64,000 bases of DNA from Microbacteriaceae bacterium (GCA_019638805.1 JAHBTA010000003.1:62001-126000), one strand, 5' to 3'. Shown: positions 18,787 through 28,708, counted from the first letter of the stretch. A program made the numbers and translations. The notes: a model not told the origin generated them from the sequence alone.

Positions 18787-19704
18787 TTATGGGCGACCCA
18801 TCCGCTTGCGTGCTCGGTCGAGCAAGTCGTCGTAGGTCCGGATCCGGACCCCCGCGAGGTCTCGTTCCGCGGCCCGAAAGTCAACCTGCGAGTGCTCGCC
18901 TCGCCGACCGATGACAACGTACAGATTGGGGCGGAAGATGCTCAGACCATACCGATCCTCGATCGACATTCGCCGTTCTGCCGACTCGAAGTAGTCACTG
19001 TACGTCCGCAGCTGGGCGCATGCCTCGAAGATCGAACTCGACATCCGGATCCGATTCTTCTTCTCGATCAACAGACGTGCAGACGGCAGTTTGAGCTCCG
19101 CGAGATCCGCCAGACCGCCCTTGTGGATGGGCTCGAGCACGAAATCCGGGATGAGAGGGCCGCCTTCTTCCCGCTCGAGGACAATCCGGCCATGCACGCG
19201 TCGATATTCATCCCCGGTGAGGAAGTCGGGATTCCGCTCGAGGAACTCCTGGATCGCTGTCTCCTTGACCTCGCGATCGTTGATGAGTTCCTCGAACTCC
19301 TCGATCTGCTCTTGCAGGAGCGCTGCGCGAGCATCCGCGATGTAGAGAAGGTGGTGCAGCCCCTTGAAGCCCTCCAGGAGGGAGATCTGACCGGTTTCGG
19401 AAACCGAGATTGCTCGCAGTCGGCCCTCCATCCAGGCGATCGCGACCGTCGCGGCCAAGTCGTCCTGGACCTCCGGTGGAGAAGCCTCTTCGACAAAGTC
19501 CGACACACGAATTGCCGCGGCCTGCGGGCCCTTCTGCCCTGCGACGACCTCGTACTGCGTCCGTTGGCCTTCTTCAAGAGATCGATAACCTGATCCTTCG
19601 ATCGCGGAGTAGTGACAGAAGAGGTCCTGGCTTCCGTCATCGGGGGTGATGAATCCGAAGCCCTTCTCCGGGTTGAACCACTTGACGGTGCCGAAGGGGG
19701 ACAT
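18787..19704 (-). CDS. Cold-shock domain fused to a Shedu-like (DUF4263) nuclease domain
   Basis: The protein has 305 residues. Residues 1-67 are a cold-shock domain with both RNA-binding motifs (KGFGFI at 14-19, DLFCHYS at 27-33). Residues 80-145 form a helical linker that includes a coiled-coil-like [18 protein letters not shown]. Residues 146-305 match the DUF4263/Shedu nuclease pattern: [14 protein letters not shown]187 in IPDFVLEP, E203-L-K205 in LAELKLP, and Q231 in ACAQLRTY. These are the D-(D/E)xK nuclease residues. AAGGAG is well spaced ahead of ATG 19704, and the 18 extra in-frame residues upstream are not cold-shock sequence. Shedu is a known anti-phage family, whereas fusion to a cold-shock domain is not a standard form. 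It lies outside the integrase boundary and is monocistronic. Confidence 0.8.
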   Translation of the reverse strand: MSPFGTVKWFNPEKGFGFITPDDGSQDLFCHYSAIEGSGYRSLEEGQRTQYEVVAGQKGPQAAAIRVSDFVEEASPPEVQDDLAATVAIAWMEGRLRAISVSETGQISLLEGFKGLHHLLYIADARAALLQEQIEEFEELINDREVKETAIQEFLERNPDFLTGDEYRRVHGRIVLEREEGGPLIPDFVLEPIHKGGLADLAELKLPSARLLIEKKNRIRMSSSIFEACAQLRTYSDYFESAERRMSIEDRYGLSIFRPNLYVVIGRRGEHSQVDFRAAERDLAGVRIRTYDDLLDRARKRMGRP

Positions 19705-19806
19705 GAGCGCTCCTTGAACGGGGTGCTCCGATTCTGACACCGGCGGAGCGACTCTCACTAGTGCCTCAGTTCAGAAGTTACCGTTCGTTCGGTGCCCCGC
19801 CCGCGC

Positions 19807-20229
19807 TCAGCCCTCGGCGCTGATGTTGATCAGCCAGTTGACGCCGAACCTGTCGGTGAACATGCCGAACGCGGCACCCCACGGCGCGGCCTCGAGCGGC
19901 TGCGTGATGGTCGCGCCCTGGGAGAGCTTGTCCCAGTAGCCCCGCAGTTCGGCGTCGTCGCTGTGGGTGCCGCTGATCGACACCGAGAAGTTGTTGGTGC
20001 CGACCTGGTAGTCCATCTCCGAGGGCACGTCCGAGCCCATGAGGGCGAAGCCGCTCGGCGTCTCCAGGTAGGAGTGCATCACCAGGTCGGCATCGCCGGG
20101 GCCGACCTCCTGGCCCATCTCGGCGAACGTCATGACGTCGAGCTTGCCGCCGAGTGCGGCGTGATAGAACTCCATCGCCTCGCGCGCGTTGCCGCGGAAG
20201 TTCAGGTACGCATTCAGGATCGCTGTCAT
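19807..20229 (-). CDS. VOC-superfamily protein (PhnB-like)
   Basis: This 140-residue protein begins MTAILNAYLNFRGNAREAMEFYHAALGG. It contains MHSYLETPSGFALMGSDVP and ends with WGAAFGMFTDRFGVNWLINI, the glyoxalase/bleomycin-resistance (VOC) pattern of PhnB-like proteins. The substrate is unknown. ATG 20229 is preferred to GTG 20244 because family members start at this point and the extra residues fall within a palindrome. Confidence 0.8.
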   Translation of the reverse strand: MTAILNAYLNFRGNAREAMEFYHAALGGKLDVMTFAEMGQEVGPGDADLVMHSYLETPSGFALMGSDVPSEMDYQVGTNNFSVSISGTHSDDAELRGYWDKLSQGATITQPLEAAPWGAAFGMFTDRFGVNWLINISAEG

Positions 20230-20244
20230 GTGGACAGTGTCCAC
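20230..20244. promoter_or_regulatory. Perfect palindrome at the VOC gene start
   Basis: GTGGAC-AGT-GTCCAC directly abuts ATG 20229. It could be an operator or an mRNA hairpin that occludes the start. No regulator gene is adjacent on that side. Confidence 0.4.
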
Positions 20245-20295
20245 CTGTTCCGCCCCGTGCGCCAGGGGTGCCAGGCACCTCCCACCCGATTCGGA

Positions 20296-20931
20296 CTAGA
20301 GCCTCGGCAGACCGGTCAGGTAGGCGCGGAACACCGCCTCGGGGTCGGCGCGGGAGCCGCGCTCGGTGCCGCTGCCGGCGAGCAGGTGATGCACCATGCC
20401 GTCGGCCAGGGCGACCAGGCCGCGGGCGTGGATCTCGGAGTCGGTGACCCCGAGCGCCTCGAGGGTGCGGCGGGCGGCGGCCAGCATGCCGGCCTGGATG
20501 GGTGAGGCGCTCGTGAGCAGGGCGTGCAGCTCCGGGTCGTCCCGCAACTCCACGACCAGCGCGAAGCGGGCCAGCTGATCGGCGGAGCGTGCCGTGATGC
20601 GATTCAGCACGGCCACCATGGCGGCGACCGTGGTCTCGACGGTCGCCTCGGGAGTCGCCTCAGCGGTCGCCGCGGCAGGGCTGTCGGCTGCAGGGGCGGC
20701 ACCGGCCCGCGACCCCGCCGCCTCGAAGTCGGCACGCGTGCGCCCGGCCAGCCGGTGCACGACGAGCTCGATGAGCTGCCGCCGGGTGCGCACGTAGTAC
20801 GAGGTCGAACCCGCGGGCAGGCCCGCCTCCCGGTCGACGGCCCGGTGCGTGAGCGCGCGCAGCCCGTCGCGGGCGATGATCGCGATCGCGGCGTCGGCGA
20901 TCAGATCGCGACGGTCCGGGGATTCGGCCAC
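20296..20931 (-). CDS. TetR-family transcriptional repressor
   Basis: This 211-residue protein has an N-terminal TetR HTH (LIADAAIAIIARDGLRALTHRAVDREAGLPAGSTSYYVRTRRQLI). The helical C-terminal ligand domain carries an Ala/Glu/Thr-rich insert at about 80-100. It is divergent from the FAD monooxygenase, with 83 bp between them and two palindromes there. It is likely a repressor of the monooxygenase and of itself. Confidence 0.9.
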   Translation of the reverse strand: MAESPDRRDLIADAAIAIIARDGLRALTHRAVDREAGLPAGSTSYYVRTRRQLIELVVHRLAGRTRADFEAAGSRAGAAPAADSPAAATAEATPEATVETTVAAMVAVLNRITARSADQLARFALVVELRDDPELHALLTSASPIQAGMLAAARRTLEALGVTDSEIHARGLVALADGMVHHLLAGSGTERGSRADPEAVFRAYLTGLPRL

Positions 20932-20949
20932 GGCATCCCTCGCCTTCCT

Positions 20950-20993
20950 CTACATCTGTAGGGTACGCTGATCACGCACTCTACAGAAGTAGA
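20950..20993. promoter_or_regulatory. Two palindromic operators between the tetR-like gene and the monooxygenase
   Basis: CTACA-TC-TGTAG (20950-20961) and TCTAC-AGAA-GTAGA (20980-20993) share the half-site CTACA/CTAC. Their centres are about 31 bp apart, close to three helical turns. They are the probable binding sites of the adjacent TetR-type protein, covering both divergent promoters. Confidence 0.65.
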
Positions 20994-21014
20994 GACAGAA
21001 CCGGGAGAGCCCCC

Positions 21015-22193
21015 ATGCACGTCGGGATCATCGGCGCAGGAATCGGCGGACTTGCCACGGCATCCGGCCTCGCGGCGAACGGCCACCGGGTCACGGTACT
21101 CGAGCGGGTCGAGCGCACCTCCCCCGTCGGTTCGGGACTCTCGCTCTTCGGCAACGCCGTCACGGCGCTCGACGCCCTCGGGCTGGGCGACGCCGTCCGC
21201 GCAATCTCGGGCGGCAGCGTCGCGACCCTCCGCGCCGGCCAGCGCCGCCCCGACGGCCGCTGGATCGCGACGATCCCGCCCGACGCGTTGCCCCACCTGC
21301 GCGTCGTGCACCGCGCCGAACTGCACGAGGTGCTGCTGGGTTCGCTCCCCCGCGGCACCCTCCGCGTGGGCACCGAGGTCACCGGGATCACCGAGGTCGA
21401 CGCCGGCGTCACCCTCGCCACCCCGGCCGGCGAGCTCGGCGGCTTCGACCTCGTCGTCGCGGCCGACGGCATCCGCAGCCGCACTCGCGCGTCGTGGCCG
21501 GGCGACCCCGGAGTGCGCTACTCCGGTTACTCCACCTGGCGCGGCGTCACGCGCGAACCCGTGGACCTCCACGGCGAGGCGGGCGAGACCTGGGGCAACG
21601 GCCTGCGCTTCGGGCTCGCGCCCCTGGCCGACGGTCGCGTGTACTGGTTCGGCGTCGCGACCCTGCCCGAGGGCACCGTGTTCGACGACGAGCTCGGCGA
21701 ACTGCGGCGCCGGTTCGAGGGCTGGCACGACCCGATCGCGGCCCTCATCGACGCGACCGAGCCGGACGCGATCGCGCGCCACGACATCCACGACCTCGCG
21801 GGTCCGGTGCCCACCTTCGTCCGCGGTCGCGTCGCTCTGCTCGGGGACGCCGCCCACGCCATGACGCCCGACCTCGGCCAGGGCGGCGGCCAGGCGCTCG
21901 AGGACGCCGCGACGCTCGTGCAGCTGCTCGGCCCGGCGACCACCGCGGGCACCGCGCTCGATCCGACCAAGATCGACCCGGCCCACATCGACGCGGCCCT
22001 CGCCCGATACAACACCCTGCGTCGCGCCCGAACCCAGCCCATCGCCCGCCGGGCCCGGATGCTGGGCCGCCTCGCGCAAACCCGGGGCGCCGTGCGCACC
22101 CGCATCCGCGATCTCGTGATCGGGGCGACCCCGGCATCCGTCCTGCGGCGGCAGCTGGCCGACCTGCAGGACTGGACCCCGCCCCACGCCTGA
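21015..22193 (+). CDS. FAD-dependent monooxygenase (PHBH/UbiH type)
   Basis: This 392-residue flavoprotein has the FAD-binding Rossmann motif GAGIGGLATASGL at the N-terminus, the DG motif in LVVAADGIRSRTRA, and the GD motif VALLGDAAHAMTPDLGQGGGQALEDA. The family hydroxylates aromatic or polyketide-like substrates, or inactivates antibiotics by hydroxylation; the substrate is not deducible. GGGAGA lies before the ATG. It is controlled by the divergent TetR-type repressor. Confidence 0.85.
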   Translation: MHVGIIGAGIGGLATASGLAANGHRVTVLERVERTSPVGSGLSLFGNAVTALDALGLGDAVRAISGGSVATLRAGQRRPDGRWIATIPPDALPHLRVVHRAELHEVLLGSLPRGTLRVGTEVTGITEVDAGVTLATPAGELGGFDLVVAADGIRSRTRASWPGDPGVRYSGYSTWRGVTREPVDLHGEAGETWGNGLRFGLAPLADGRVYWFGVATLPEGTVFDDELGELRRRFEGWHDPIAALIDATEPDAIARHDIHDLAGPVPTFVRGRVALLGDAAHAMTPDLGQGGGQALEDAATLVQLLGPATTAGTALDPTKIDPAHIDAALARYNTLRRARTQPIARRARMLGRLAQTRGAVRTRIRDLVIGATPASVLRRQLADLQDWTPPHA

Positions 22194-22239
22194 CCCGGTC
22201 GGGGGTCTGAGCCCGCCCGGCCGCGCCCGGAAGCCAGAC

Positions 22240-23766
22240 CTAGCGCTTGCGCTTCTCGCGCACGCGCATGTTGACCACGATGGGGGTGCCCTCGAAACCG
22301 TAGATCTCGCGCAGCCGCCGCTGGATGAACCGGCGGTACTGCGGGTCGAGGAATCCGGTCGTGAACAGCACGAAGGTTGGCGGGCGGGTCGCCGCCTGCG
22401 TCGCGAAAAGGATGCGCGGCTGCTTACCGCCGCGCACCGGGTGCGGGTGCTCGGCCGTCAACTCCGCGACCAGGGCGTTGAGCTTCCCGGTCGGAATGCG
22501 GGTATCCCAGCTCTCTAGCGCGAGCTCGAGCGCGGGCACGAGCTTCTCCAGGTGCCGCCCCGTGCGCGCCGAGATGTTGACCCGCGGAGCCCAGGCCACA
22601 TGCGCGAGGTCCTGCTCGATCTCGCGCTCCAGATAGCGACGGCGTTCGTCGTCGAGCAGGTCCCACTTGTTGTAGGCCAGCACGAGGGCCCGCCCCGACT
22701 CGAGCACCAGATCGACGATGCGCAGGTCCTGCACCGAGATGGGCTCGGTCACATCCAGCACGACGACCGCGACCTCGGCCTTCTCCAGCGCCGCCGAGGT
22801 GCGCAGCGACGCGTAGAAGTCGGCTCCCTGCTGCAGGTGCACGCGCTTGCGGATGCCCGCGGTGTCGACGAAGGTCCACACCCGGCCGCCCAGCTCGACG
22901 TTCTCGTCGACCGGGTCGCGCGTCGTGCCGGCCAGCTCGTTGACGACCACGCGTTCCTCGCCGGCCGCCTTGTTGAGCAGCGAGCTCTTGCCCACGTTCG
23001 GCCGACCGATGATGGCCACCCGGCGCGGCCCGCCGACCTCCTCCTTGGCGACCGCCGAGACCTCGGGCAGCACGGTCATGACGTGATCCAGCAGATCCGC
23101 CACCCCGCGCCCGTGCAGGGCGGACACCGGCCACGGCTCCCCCAGCCCCAGGCTCCACAGCTCGGCGGCCTGCGGATCCTTCACCACATCGTCGGACTTG
23201 TTGGCCACGAGCACGACCGGTTTGCGCGAGGTGCGCAGCATCTTCACGACGTGCTCGTCCGTCGCGGTCGCGCCCACGTTGACGTCGACCACGAAGAGCA
23301 CCGCGTCGGCCAGGTCGACCGCGACCTCGGCCTGCGCCGCGACCGACGCATTGATGCCGCTCGCGTCGGGTTCCCACCCGCCGGTGTCGACGAGCGTGAA
23401 GCGCCGCCCCATCCACTCCGCCTTGTAGGTGACGCGGTCGCGCGTCACGCCCGGGACGTCCTCGACGACCGCCTCGCGACGACCCAGGATGCGGTTGACG
23501 AGAGCAGATTTGCCCACGTTGGGCCGACCCACGATCGCGAGCACCGGCAGCGCGGGCAGGTAGGTGATGCCCTCCGGACCCTCCGCGGCCGCCTCGAGCA
23601 GGTCGAGGTCCTCCTCGTCCAGCACGTAATCGGATAGCCCCTGGCGCAGCGAGGCGGCGCGCTGCTCGGCCTCCGCATCGTCGAGCGCCGCCAGGCGCTC
23701 CCCGATGGCGGGGTCGATCGGATCGAGCTCCTCGTCGTCGGGATCGAAGTCGTCGCGCGCGGTCAT
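22240..23766 (-). CDS. der: Ribosome assembly GTPase Der (EngA)
   Basis: The protein has 508 residues and two tandem GTPase domains. The first has GRPNVGKS at 80-87, DTGG at 127-130 and a later NKSD. The second has [13 protein letters not shown] and NKWD. A C-terminal KH-like domain ends in a basic tail. The N-terminal extension of about 70 acidic residues is longer than in E. coli Der (about 490 aa in total) and is common in Actinobacteria. It is needed for 50S subunit maturation. The ATG overlaps the cmk stop by 4 bases. Confidence 0.95.
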   Translation of the reverse strand: MTARDDFDPDDEELDPIDPAIGERLAALDDAEAEQRAASLRQGLSDYVLDEEDLDLLEAAAEGPEGITYLPALPVLAIVGRPNVGKSALVNRILGRREAVVEDVPGVTRDRVTYKAEWMGRRFTLVDTGGWEPDASGINASVAAQAEVAVDLADAVLFVVDVNVGATATDEHVVKMLRTSRKPVVLVANKSDDVVKDPQAAELWSLGLGEPWPVSALHGRGVADLLDHVMTVLPEVSAVAKEEVGGPRRVAIIGRPNVGKSSLLNKAAGEERVVVNELAGTTRDPVDENVELGGRVWTFVDTAGIRKRVHLQQGADFYASLRTSAALEKAEVAVVVLDVTEPISVQDLRIVDLVLESGRALVLAYNKWDLLDDERRRYLEREIEQDLAHVAWAPRVNISARTGRHLEKLVPALELALESWDTRIPTGKLNALVAELTAEHPHPVRGGKQPRILFATQAATRPPTFVLFTTGFLDPQYRRFIQRRLREIYGFEGTPIVVNMRVREKRKR

Positions 23767-24476
23767 GGGGTTCCCTTCACGAGCCGCACCACGGCATCCA
23801 CCGTCTGGTCGAAGTCGAGGTCGGTCGAGTCGATCGTGGTCACGCCGGGCGCCGCGGTCATGAAGTCGACCACCTGCGCGTCGCGCCGGTCGCGCTCGAG
23901 CAGCTGCCCGGCGGTCGCCGCCTCGGCCGGTGCGAGCTGGGCCGAGCGCCGGGCGATACGCACCGCCTCATCGGCGGTCAGCAGGATGCGCACCGGAGCG
24001 TCCGGTGCGATCACGGTCGTCACGTCGCGCCCCTCGGCCACGATGCCGGGCGCCGTGGTCGCCGCGATGACCCGGCGGAACGCGTCGTTGAGCGCGAGAC
24101 GCACCTCGGGGATGCGCGCCACGTCGCTCACCACCGCGCTCACCCGCGGTTCGCGGATCTCGTCGGTCACATCGAGCTCGCCGATGCGCACGATCGTGCG
24201 GCCGTCCTCACCCGGTTCGGTCGCGTAGGGGAAGTCGTCGAGCAGTTCGATGACCTGCTCCGCGTCAGTCGTCTCGGCCCCCGCCTCGAGCGCGGCCCAG
24301 GTCAGCGCGCGGTAGGCGGCGCCGGTGTCGAGGTAGGCGTAGCCCAGGCGCCGCGCGGCGGCCTTGCTCACGCTGGACTTGCCGCTGCCGGCCGGGCCAT
24401 CGACCGCCACGACGACCGGACGCGGCCCCGCGACCGGATACGACCCCTCGGGCCGCGCGGACGTCGCGTCGCTCAC
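23763..24476 (-). CDS. cmk: Cytidylate kinase
   Basis: This 237-residue NMP kinase has P-loop GPAGSGKSS at 27-35, [11 protein letters not shown] for nucleotide recognition and [13 protein letters not shown]. It phosphorylates CMP and dCMP. The GTG start at 24476 overlaps the stop of the prephenate dehydrogenase gene (GTGA). The open frame continues far upstream, but only as an alternative frame of that gene. It forms the usual tyrA-cmk-der actinobacterial string. Confidence 0.95.
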   Translation of the reverse strand: MSDATSARPEGSYPVAGPRPVVVAVDGPAGSGKSSVSKAAARRLGYAYLDTGAAYRALTWAALEAGAETTDAEQVIELLDDFPYATEPGEDGRTIVRIGELDVTDEIREPRVSAVVSDVARIPEVRLALNDAFRRVIAATTAPGIVAEGRDVTTVIAPDAPVRILLTADEAVRIARRSAQLAPAEAATAGQLLERDRRDAQVVDFMTAAPGVTTIDSTDLDFDQTVDAVVRLVKGTP

Positions 24477-25564
24477 CGCTCGGCCTCCATGAGCGTCCAC
24501 CCGCGATGCTCGAGCGCGGCCGCGAGCGTGTGCGCGGCCTCGGGCACGACCGAGATGTCGGCGAAGCCCACGCGCGTCTCCGGGCTGTGCTCGAGGCGCA
24601 GATCCTCCATGTTGACGCCCTCCTCGCCGATCTCGGTCAGCAGGCGGGCCAGCTCGCCGGGCTTGTCGTCGATCTTGACCACGATGCTCGCAAAGCGCTT
24701 GTCGGTGCCGTGCTTGCCCGGGATGCGCCCCACCCCGTCGTTGCCCGCGGTCAGCAGTTCCGCGATGGCGCGACGGGATGCCGGCTCGTCCGGCGAGTCG
24801 AGTGCGGTCAGCAGGCGGTCCAGATCCCCGCGCAGCGGACGCAGCACCTCGGCCACCGCCCCCGCGTTGGCGCCCAGGATCTGCGTCCACAGCGCCGGGT
24901 CGCTCTCGGCGATGCGGGTCGTGTCGCGCAGCCCCTGCCCGGCGAGCCCGAGCGCCGCAGCCGAGCCGTCGAGCAGCCGGGCGGCCATGAGGGTCGCGAC
25001 CAACTGGGGCGCGTGCGAGACGAGGGCGACGCTGCGGTCGTGATCGGCCACATCCATCTCGATGGGCACGGCGCCCAGGTCCAGGATCATGTCCTCGATG
25101 GGCGCCGCGTCGCGGTAGCCGATGCCGTCGTGGCCGGCGACGATCCACGGCCGGCCGATGAACAGGTCCGCGCGCGCCGAGACCGCTCCCCCGCGCTCGC
25201 GCCCGGCCATCGGGTGCGTGCCGATGTAGCGGCTGAGGTCGACGCGCGCCTCACGCAACTCCTCCAGGGGCCCGACCTTGACGCTCGCGACATCCGTCAC
25301 GAGCGCCTCCGGGTAGCGCTTGAGCTCTGCGGCGACCACGGTGGCGGTCACATCCGGCGGCACCGCCACCACGATGAGACCGGGACGATCCCCGCCCGCG
25401 GGCGCGCGGCCCGCGCCGTACGCGATCGCGAGTTTGCGCGCCGAGGGCGAGGTGTCCTCCACGATGACGTCGACCCCGTGGGCGCGCAGGCCCAGGCCGA
25501 TGCTCGCCCCGAGGAGCCCGCTGCCGACGATGCGGACCTGCTCCGCGAGTCGGCGGTCGTTCAT
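24473..25564 (-). CDS. tyrA: Prephenate dehydrogenase with C-terminal ACT domain
   Basis: The protein has 363 residues. It begins with an NAD-binding Rossmann fold ([14 protein letters not shown]), and the catalytic domain has GTHPMAGRE and [10 protein letters not shown]. The ACT regulatory domain at about 285-363 ([26 protein letters not shown]) suggests feedback control by tyrosine. It converts prephenate to 4-hydroxyphenylpyruvate in tyrosine synthesis. Confidence 0.92.
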   Translation of the reverse strand: MNDRRLAEQVRIVGSGLLGASIGLGLRAHGVDVIVEDTSPSARKLAIAYGAGRAPAGGDRPGLIVVAVPPDVTATVVAAELKRYPEALVTDVASVKVGPLEELREARVDLSRYIGTHPMAGRERGGAVSARADLFIGRPWIVAGHDGIGYRDAAPIEDMILDLGAVPIEMDVADHDRSVALVSHAPQLVATLMAARLLDGSAAALGLAGQGLRDTTRIAESDPALWTQILGANAGAVAEVLRPLRGDLDRLLTALDSPDEPASRRAIAELLTAGNDGVGRIPGKHGTDKRFASIVVKIDDKPGELARLLTEIGEEGVNMEDLRLEHSPETRVGFADISVVPEAAHTLAAALEHRGWTLMEAER

Positions 25565-25617
25565 CAGGGTTCCTCTCGTGCCTCGACGCCGTCGGATCGG
25601 CTCTGCGTCGGATCGAC

Positions 25618-26349
25618 TCAGGATCCAGATCGGCTCAGGGTCAGCAATTGGCCGAGTTCCACCTTAGTGAGATCGCGCGCCCGCCCGACGCCCAGGGTGC
25701 CCAGGTGCAGGGGGCCGAACTGGCGCCGCACGAGCTCGAGCACCGGGTGCCCGACATGGTCGAGCATGCGCCGCACGATGCGGTTGCGCCCCGAGTGCAG
25801 AGTGAGTTCGACCATGGTCCGATCGCGCGAGGCCTCCCCCACGATGCGCGCCCGGTCGGCCGCGATCGGGCCGTCGTCCAGCTCGATGCCCTTCTCCAGC
25901 CGCCGCATGACCGCGGGCATCGCCACGCCCCGCACGGTCGCCACGTAGGTCTTGGTCACGCCGAACGACGGATGCGCGAGAACGTGGGCCAGCTCACCGT
26001 CATTGGTGAGCAGCAGCAGCCCGCTGGTGTCGGCATCCAGTCGCCCCACGTTGAACAGGCGCTCCGGGTAGTCGCGCGTGAACTCGCGGAGGTCGCGCCG
26101 GCCGTGCTCGTCGCTCAGCGAGCTCACGACGCCCGTGGGCTTGTTGAGCATGACGTAGCGCAGATCGGGGTTGAGCTGCACCGCGACGCCGTCGACCGCG
26201 ACCTTGTCGACCAACGGGTCGACGCGCGAGCCCAGTTCGGTCACGATCTCGCCGTTGACGCTCACCCGCCCGTCGGCGATGAACTGCTCGCACACCCGGC
26301 GGGATGCGACCCCGGCCGCCGCGAGGACCTTCTGCAGGCGCTCGCTCAC
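25618..26349 (-). CDS. rluB: 23S rRNA pseudouridine synthase, RluB/RsuA family
   Basis: This 243-residue protein has an S4 RNA-binding domain at 1-60 and a pseudouridine synthase domain. The catalytic Asp is D105 in GRLDADTSGLLLLTNDG. It modifies rRNA. It overlaps scpB by 4 bases, the conserved scpA-scpB-rluB order. Confidence 0.92.
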   Translation of the reverse strand: MSERLQKVLAAAGVASRRVCEQFIADGRVSVNGEIVTELGSRVDPLVDKVAVDGVAVQLNPDLRYVMLNKPTGVVSSLSDEHGRRDLREFTRDYPERLFNVGRLDADTSGLLLLTNDGELAHVLAHPSFGVTKTYVATVRGVAMPAVMRRLEKGIELDDGPIAADRARIVGEASRDRTMVELTLHSGRNRIVRRMLDHVGHPVLELVRRQFGPLHLGTLGVGRARDLTKVELGQLLTLSRSGS

Positions 26350-26987
26350 CGCACCCCGAGGTCCTCGAAGCCGCCCGCGCCGTCCTCCAGGAGCGGCGAG
26401 ATCTTGGGCAGCTCCTCGATCGAGTTGATGCCCAGCTGGGTCAGCAGCAGGTCGGTGGTCTCGTAGTGGATCGCCCCGGTCTCGGTGTCGGTGAAGGCCT
26501 CGGTGATGAGCCCGCGGCCGAGCAGCGTGCGCACGACCGAGTCGACGTTGACCGCGCGGATCTGCGCGATCGACCCGCGCGAGATGGGCTGCTTGTAGGC
26601 GATGACCGCGAGGGTCTCGAGCGCCGCCTGCGAGAGCTTGGTGGGGTTCTGGGTCAGCACGAACTCGCGCACCGCGGCGTCGTGCTCGGGCCGCACGTAG
26701 ATGCGCCAGCCTCCGCCGACCTCGCGCAGCTCGAAGCCGCGGCGCTGCGTGCCCTCGTCGCCGTCGTAGTCGTGCACGAGGCGCTCGATCGACTGGCGCA
26801 CCGCGGGCACGGGAACCCCGAGCCCGGTCGCGAGCGCCACGAGCGAGAGCGGCTCGTCCGCCACCATGAGGATCGCCTCGAGCGCGCGCTCGAGATCGGC
26901 GATGGCGGGTTTGGGGCTCTCCTCCGGCGGGGCGGCCTCCGCCGCCTCGGTCTCCACGGCATCCGTCTCGACGGCCTCAGTTGTCAT
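26346..26987 (-). CDS. scpB: Segregation and condensation protein B
   Basis: This 213-residue protein starts with a 35-residue Glu/Ala-rich extension, followed by the two winged-helix domains typical of ScpB (LERALEAILMVADEPL, TKLSQAALETLAVIAYKQPISRGSIAQIRAVNVD). It is a subunit of the SMC-ScpAB condensin. Its start overlaps the scpA stop by 11 bases. Confidence 0.93.
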   Translation of the reverse strand: MTTEAVETDAVETEAAEAAPPEESPKPAIADLERALEAILMVADEPLSLVALATGLGVPVPAVRQSIERLVHDYDGDEGTQRRGFELREVGGGWRIYVRPEHDAAVREFVLTQNPTKLSQAALETLAVIAYKQPISRGSIAQIRAVNVDSVVRTLLGRGLITEAFTDTETGAIHYETTDLLLTQLGINSIEELPKISPLLEDGAGGFEDLGVR

Positions 26988-27837
26988 AGTCGGCTCCCAG
27001 GTTCGCCAGCTGATCGTCGGTCCAGTGCGCCGCCGACCAGCGCAGGGTGAGCTCGCCCAGCGGTTCGAGCTGCTCGAAGGTGATGGCCGCGTGCCGGTAC
27101 AGCTCCAGCACCGCGAGGAAACGCGCCACGATGACCCCGCGCTGCTCGATGCCCGCGATGAGCGTGCGGAAGTTCACCGGTTCGCCGCCGCGCAGCGCCG
27201 CCACGACGTGCGCGGCCTGCTCGCGGATGCTCACCAGCGGCGCGTGCAGGTGATCCAGCCCGACCACCGGGATCTCGCGCGGCGTGAAGGCCAGCAGCGC
27301 GAGCGCCGCGAAGTCGTCGGCCGTGAGCGTCCACACCAGCTCGGGCGTCTGGCGGCGGAACTTGTCCTCGAGCCGCACCGAGCGCACGTGCCGGCCGGTC
27401 TCGGTCTCGATGCGCTGGGCGAACCAGCCCGCGGCCTCCTTGAAGGCTCGGTACTGCAGAAGCCGCGCGAAGAGCAGGTCGCGCGCCTCGAGCAGTGCGA
27501 CGTCCTCAGCGTCGACGAGCTCGCCCTGCGGCAGAAGCCCGGCGACCTTGAGGTCGAGCAGGGTCGCCGCCACGACCAGGAACTCGCTGGCCTGTTCGAG
27601 CTCCTCCTCCGAGTCGAGCCCGTGCAGATAGGACAGGAACTCGTTGGTCACCACGCTCAACGCGACCTCGGTGATGTCGAGGTCGTGCTTGGCGATGAGC
27701 TGCACGAGCAGATCGAAGGGGCCGTCGAAGTTGGCGAGGCTCAGGCGGAAGCCGGGGGCGGCATCCACGGCGTCGGCGTCCAGCGCGGGGTCGAGCACGT
27801 CCTCCGTCGCCGCGCCGCCCTCAGGCGATCGCGCCAC
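26977..27837 (-). CDS. scpA: Segregation and condensation protein A
   Basis: This 286-residue kleisin carries GFRLSLANFDGPFDLLVQLIAKHDLDI at the N-terminus, the hallmark of ScpA, and VAATLLDLKVAGLLP. The C-terminal winged helix (about 235-280) binds the SMC head. Its start overlaps the end of the parA-like gene by 17 bases. Confidence 0.93.
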   Translation of the reverse strand: MARSPEGGAATEDVLDPALDADAVDAAPGFRLSLANFDGPFDLLVQLIAKHDLDITEVALSVVTNEFLSYLHGLDSEEELEQASEFLVVAATLLDLKVAGLLPQGELVDAEDVALLEARDLLFARLLQYRAFKEAAGWFAQRIETETGRHVRSVRLEDKFRRQTPELVWTLTADDFAALALLAFTPREIPVVGLDHLHAPLVSIREQAAHVVAALRGGEPVNFRTLIAGIEQRGVIVARFLAVLELYRHAAITFEQLEPLGELTLRWSAAHWTDDQLANLGADYDN

Positions 27838-28708
27838 GCGCGATCAACTCCCTGGCGAGTTGGCGGTACTGGTCGGCCGCGCTGTGCTCAGGCGCGAAGC
27901 TCGTGATGGGCGCTGCGGCCACGCTCGCGTCCGGGAACTTCACGGTGCGGCTGATGACGGTCTCGAGCACCTGGTCGCCGAAGGTCTCGACCACGCGCTC
28001 GAGCACCTCGCGCGAGTGCAGCGTGCGCGCGTCGTACATGGTGGCCAGGATCCCGTCGAGCTGGATGGCGGGGTTCAGCCGGTCGCGGACCTTCTCGATG
28101 GTCTCGACCAGCAGCGCGACCCCGCGGAGCGCGAAGAACTCGAGCTCGAGCGGCACGAGCACGCCGTGCGCGGCCGTGAGCGCGTTGACCGTGAGCAGCC
28201 CGAGCGAGGGCTGGCAGTCGATGAGGATCACGTCGTAGTCATTTCTCACGCCGCGCAGAACGCGCGCCAGGATCTGCTCGCGCGCCACCTCGTTGACCAG
28301 GTGCACCTCGGCCGCCGACAGGTCGATATTGGCCGGGATGACATCCAGACCCGCCGCGGATGTGTGCAGGATCGCGGAGGAGACATCCGATTCCGACCCC
28401 AGCAAAAGCTCGTAGATGGTGGTCGCGTCGTGGGCCTGCACCCCGAGCCCGGCGCTCAGCGCGCCCTGCGGGTCGAAGTCGATCGCGAGCACCTTGCGCC
28501 CGTACTCGGCCAGCGACGCGCCCAGGTTGATCGTGGTCGTGGTCTTGCCCACGCCGCCCTTCTGGTTGCACAGCGCGATGATGCGGGCGGGGCCGTGCGC
28601 GCGCAGGATCGGGGGCATCGGGAACTCGGTGACCGGGCGCCCGGTCGGGCCGAGTTCCGGCTTCTCCATCCCCGGCAGCTCGGTGACGCCCTCGCGCTGC
28701 GCTGACAT
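27821..28708 (-). CDS. ParA-family ATPase (Soj-like)
   Basis: This 295-residue deviant Walker ATPase has KGGVGKTTT at 50-58, DFDPQGALSAGLG and DVILIDCQPSLG. The N-terminal 40 residues are a Pro-rich extension. ATG 28708 is taken because the frame further upstream lacks homology character. It is encoded with scpA and scpB, as in many actinobacteria where this second ParA is distinct from the origin-proximal parAB. No parB lies beside it. Confidence 0.9.
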   Translation of the reverse strand: MSAQREGVTELPGMEKPELGPTGRPVTEFPMPPILRAHGPARIIALCNQKGGVGKTTTTINLGASLAEYGRKVLAIDFDPQGALSAGLGVQAHDATTIYELLLGSESDVSSAILHTSAAGLDVIPANIDLSAAEVHLVNEVAREQILARVLRGVRNDYDVILIDCQPSLGLLTVNALTAAHGVLVPLELEFFALRGVALLVETIEKVRDRLNPAIQLDGILATMYDARTLHSREVLERVVETFGDQVLETVISRTVKFPDASVAAAPITSFAPEHSAADQYRQLARELIARGAIA

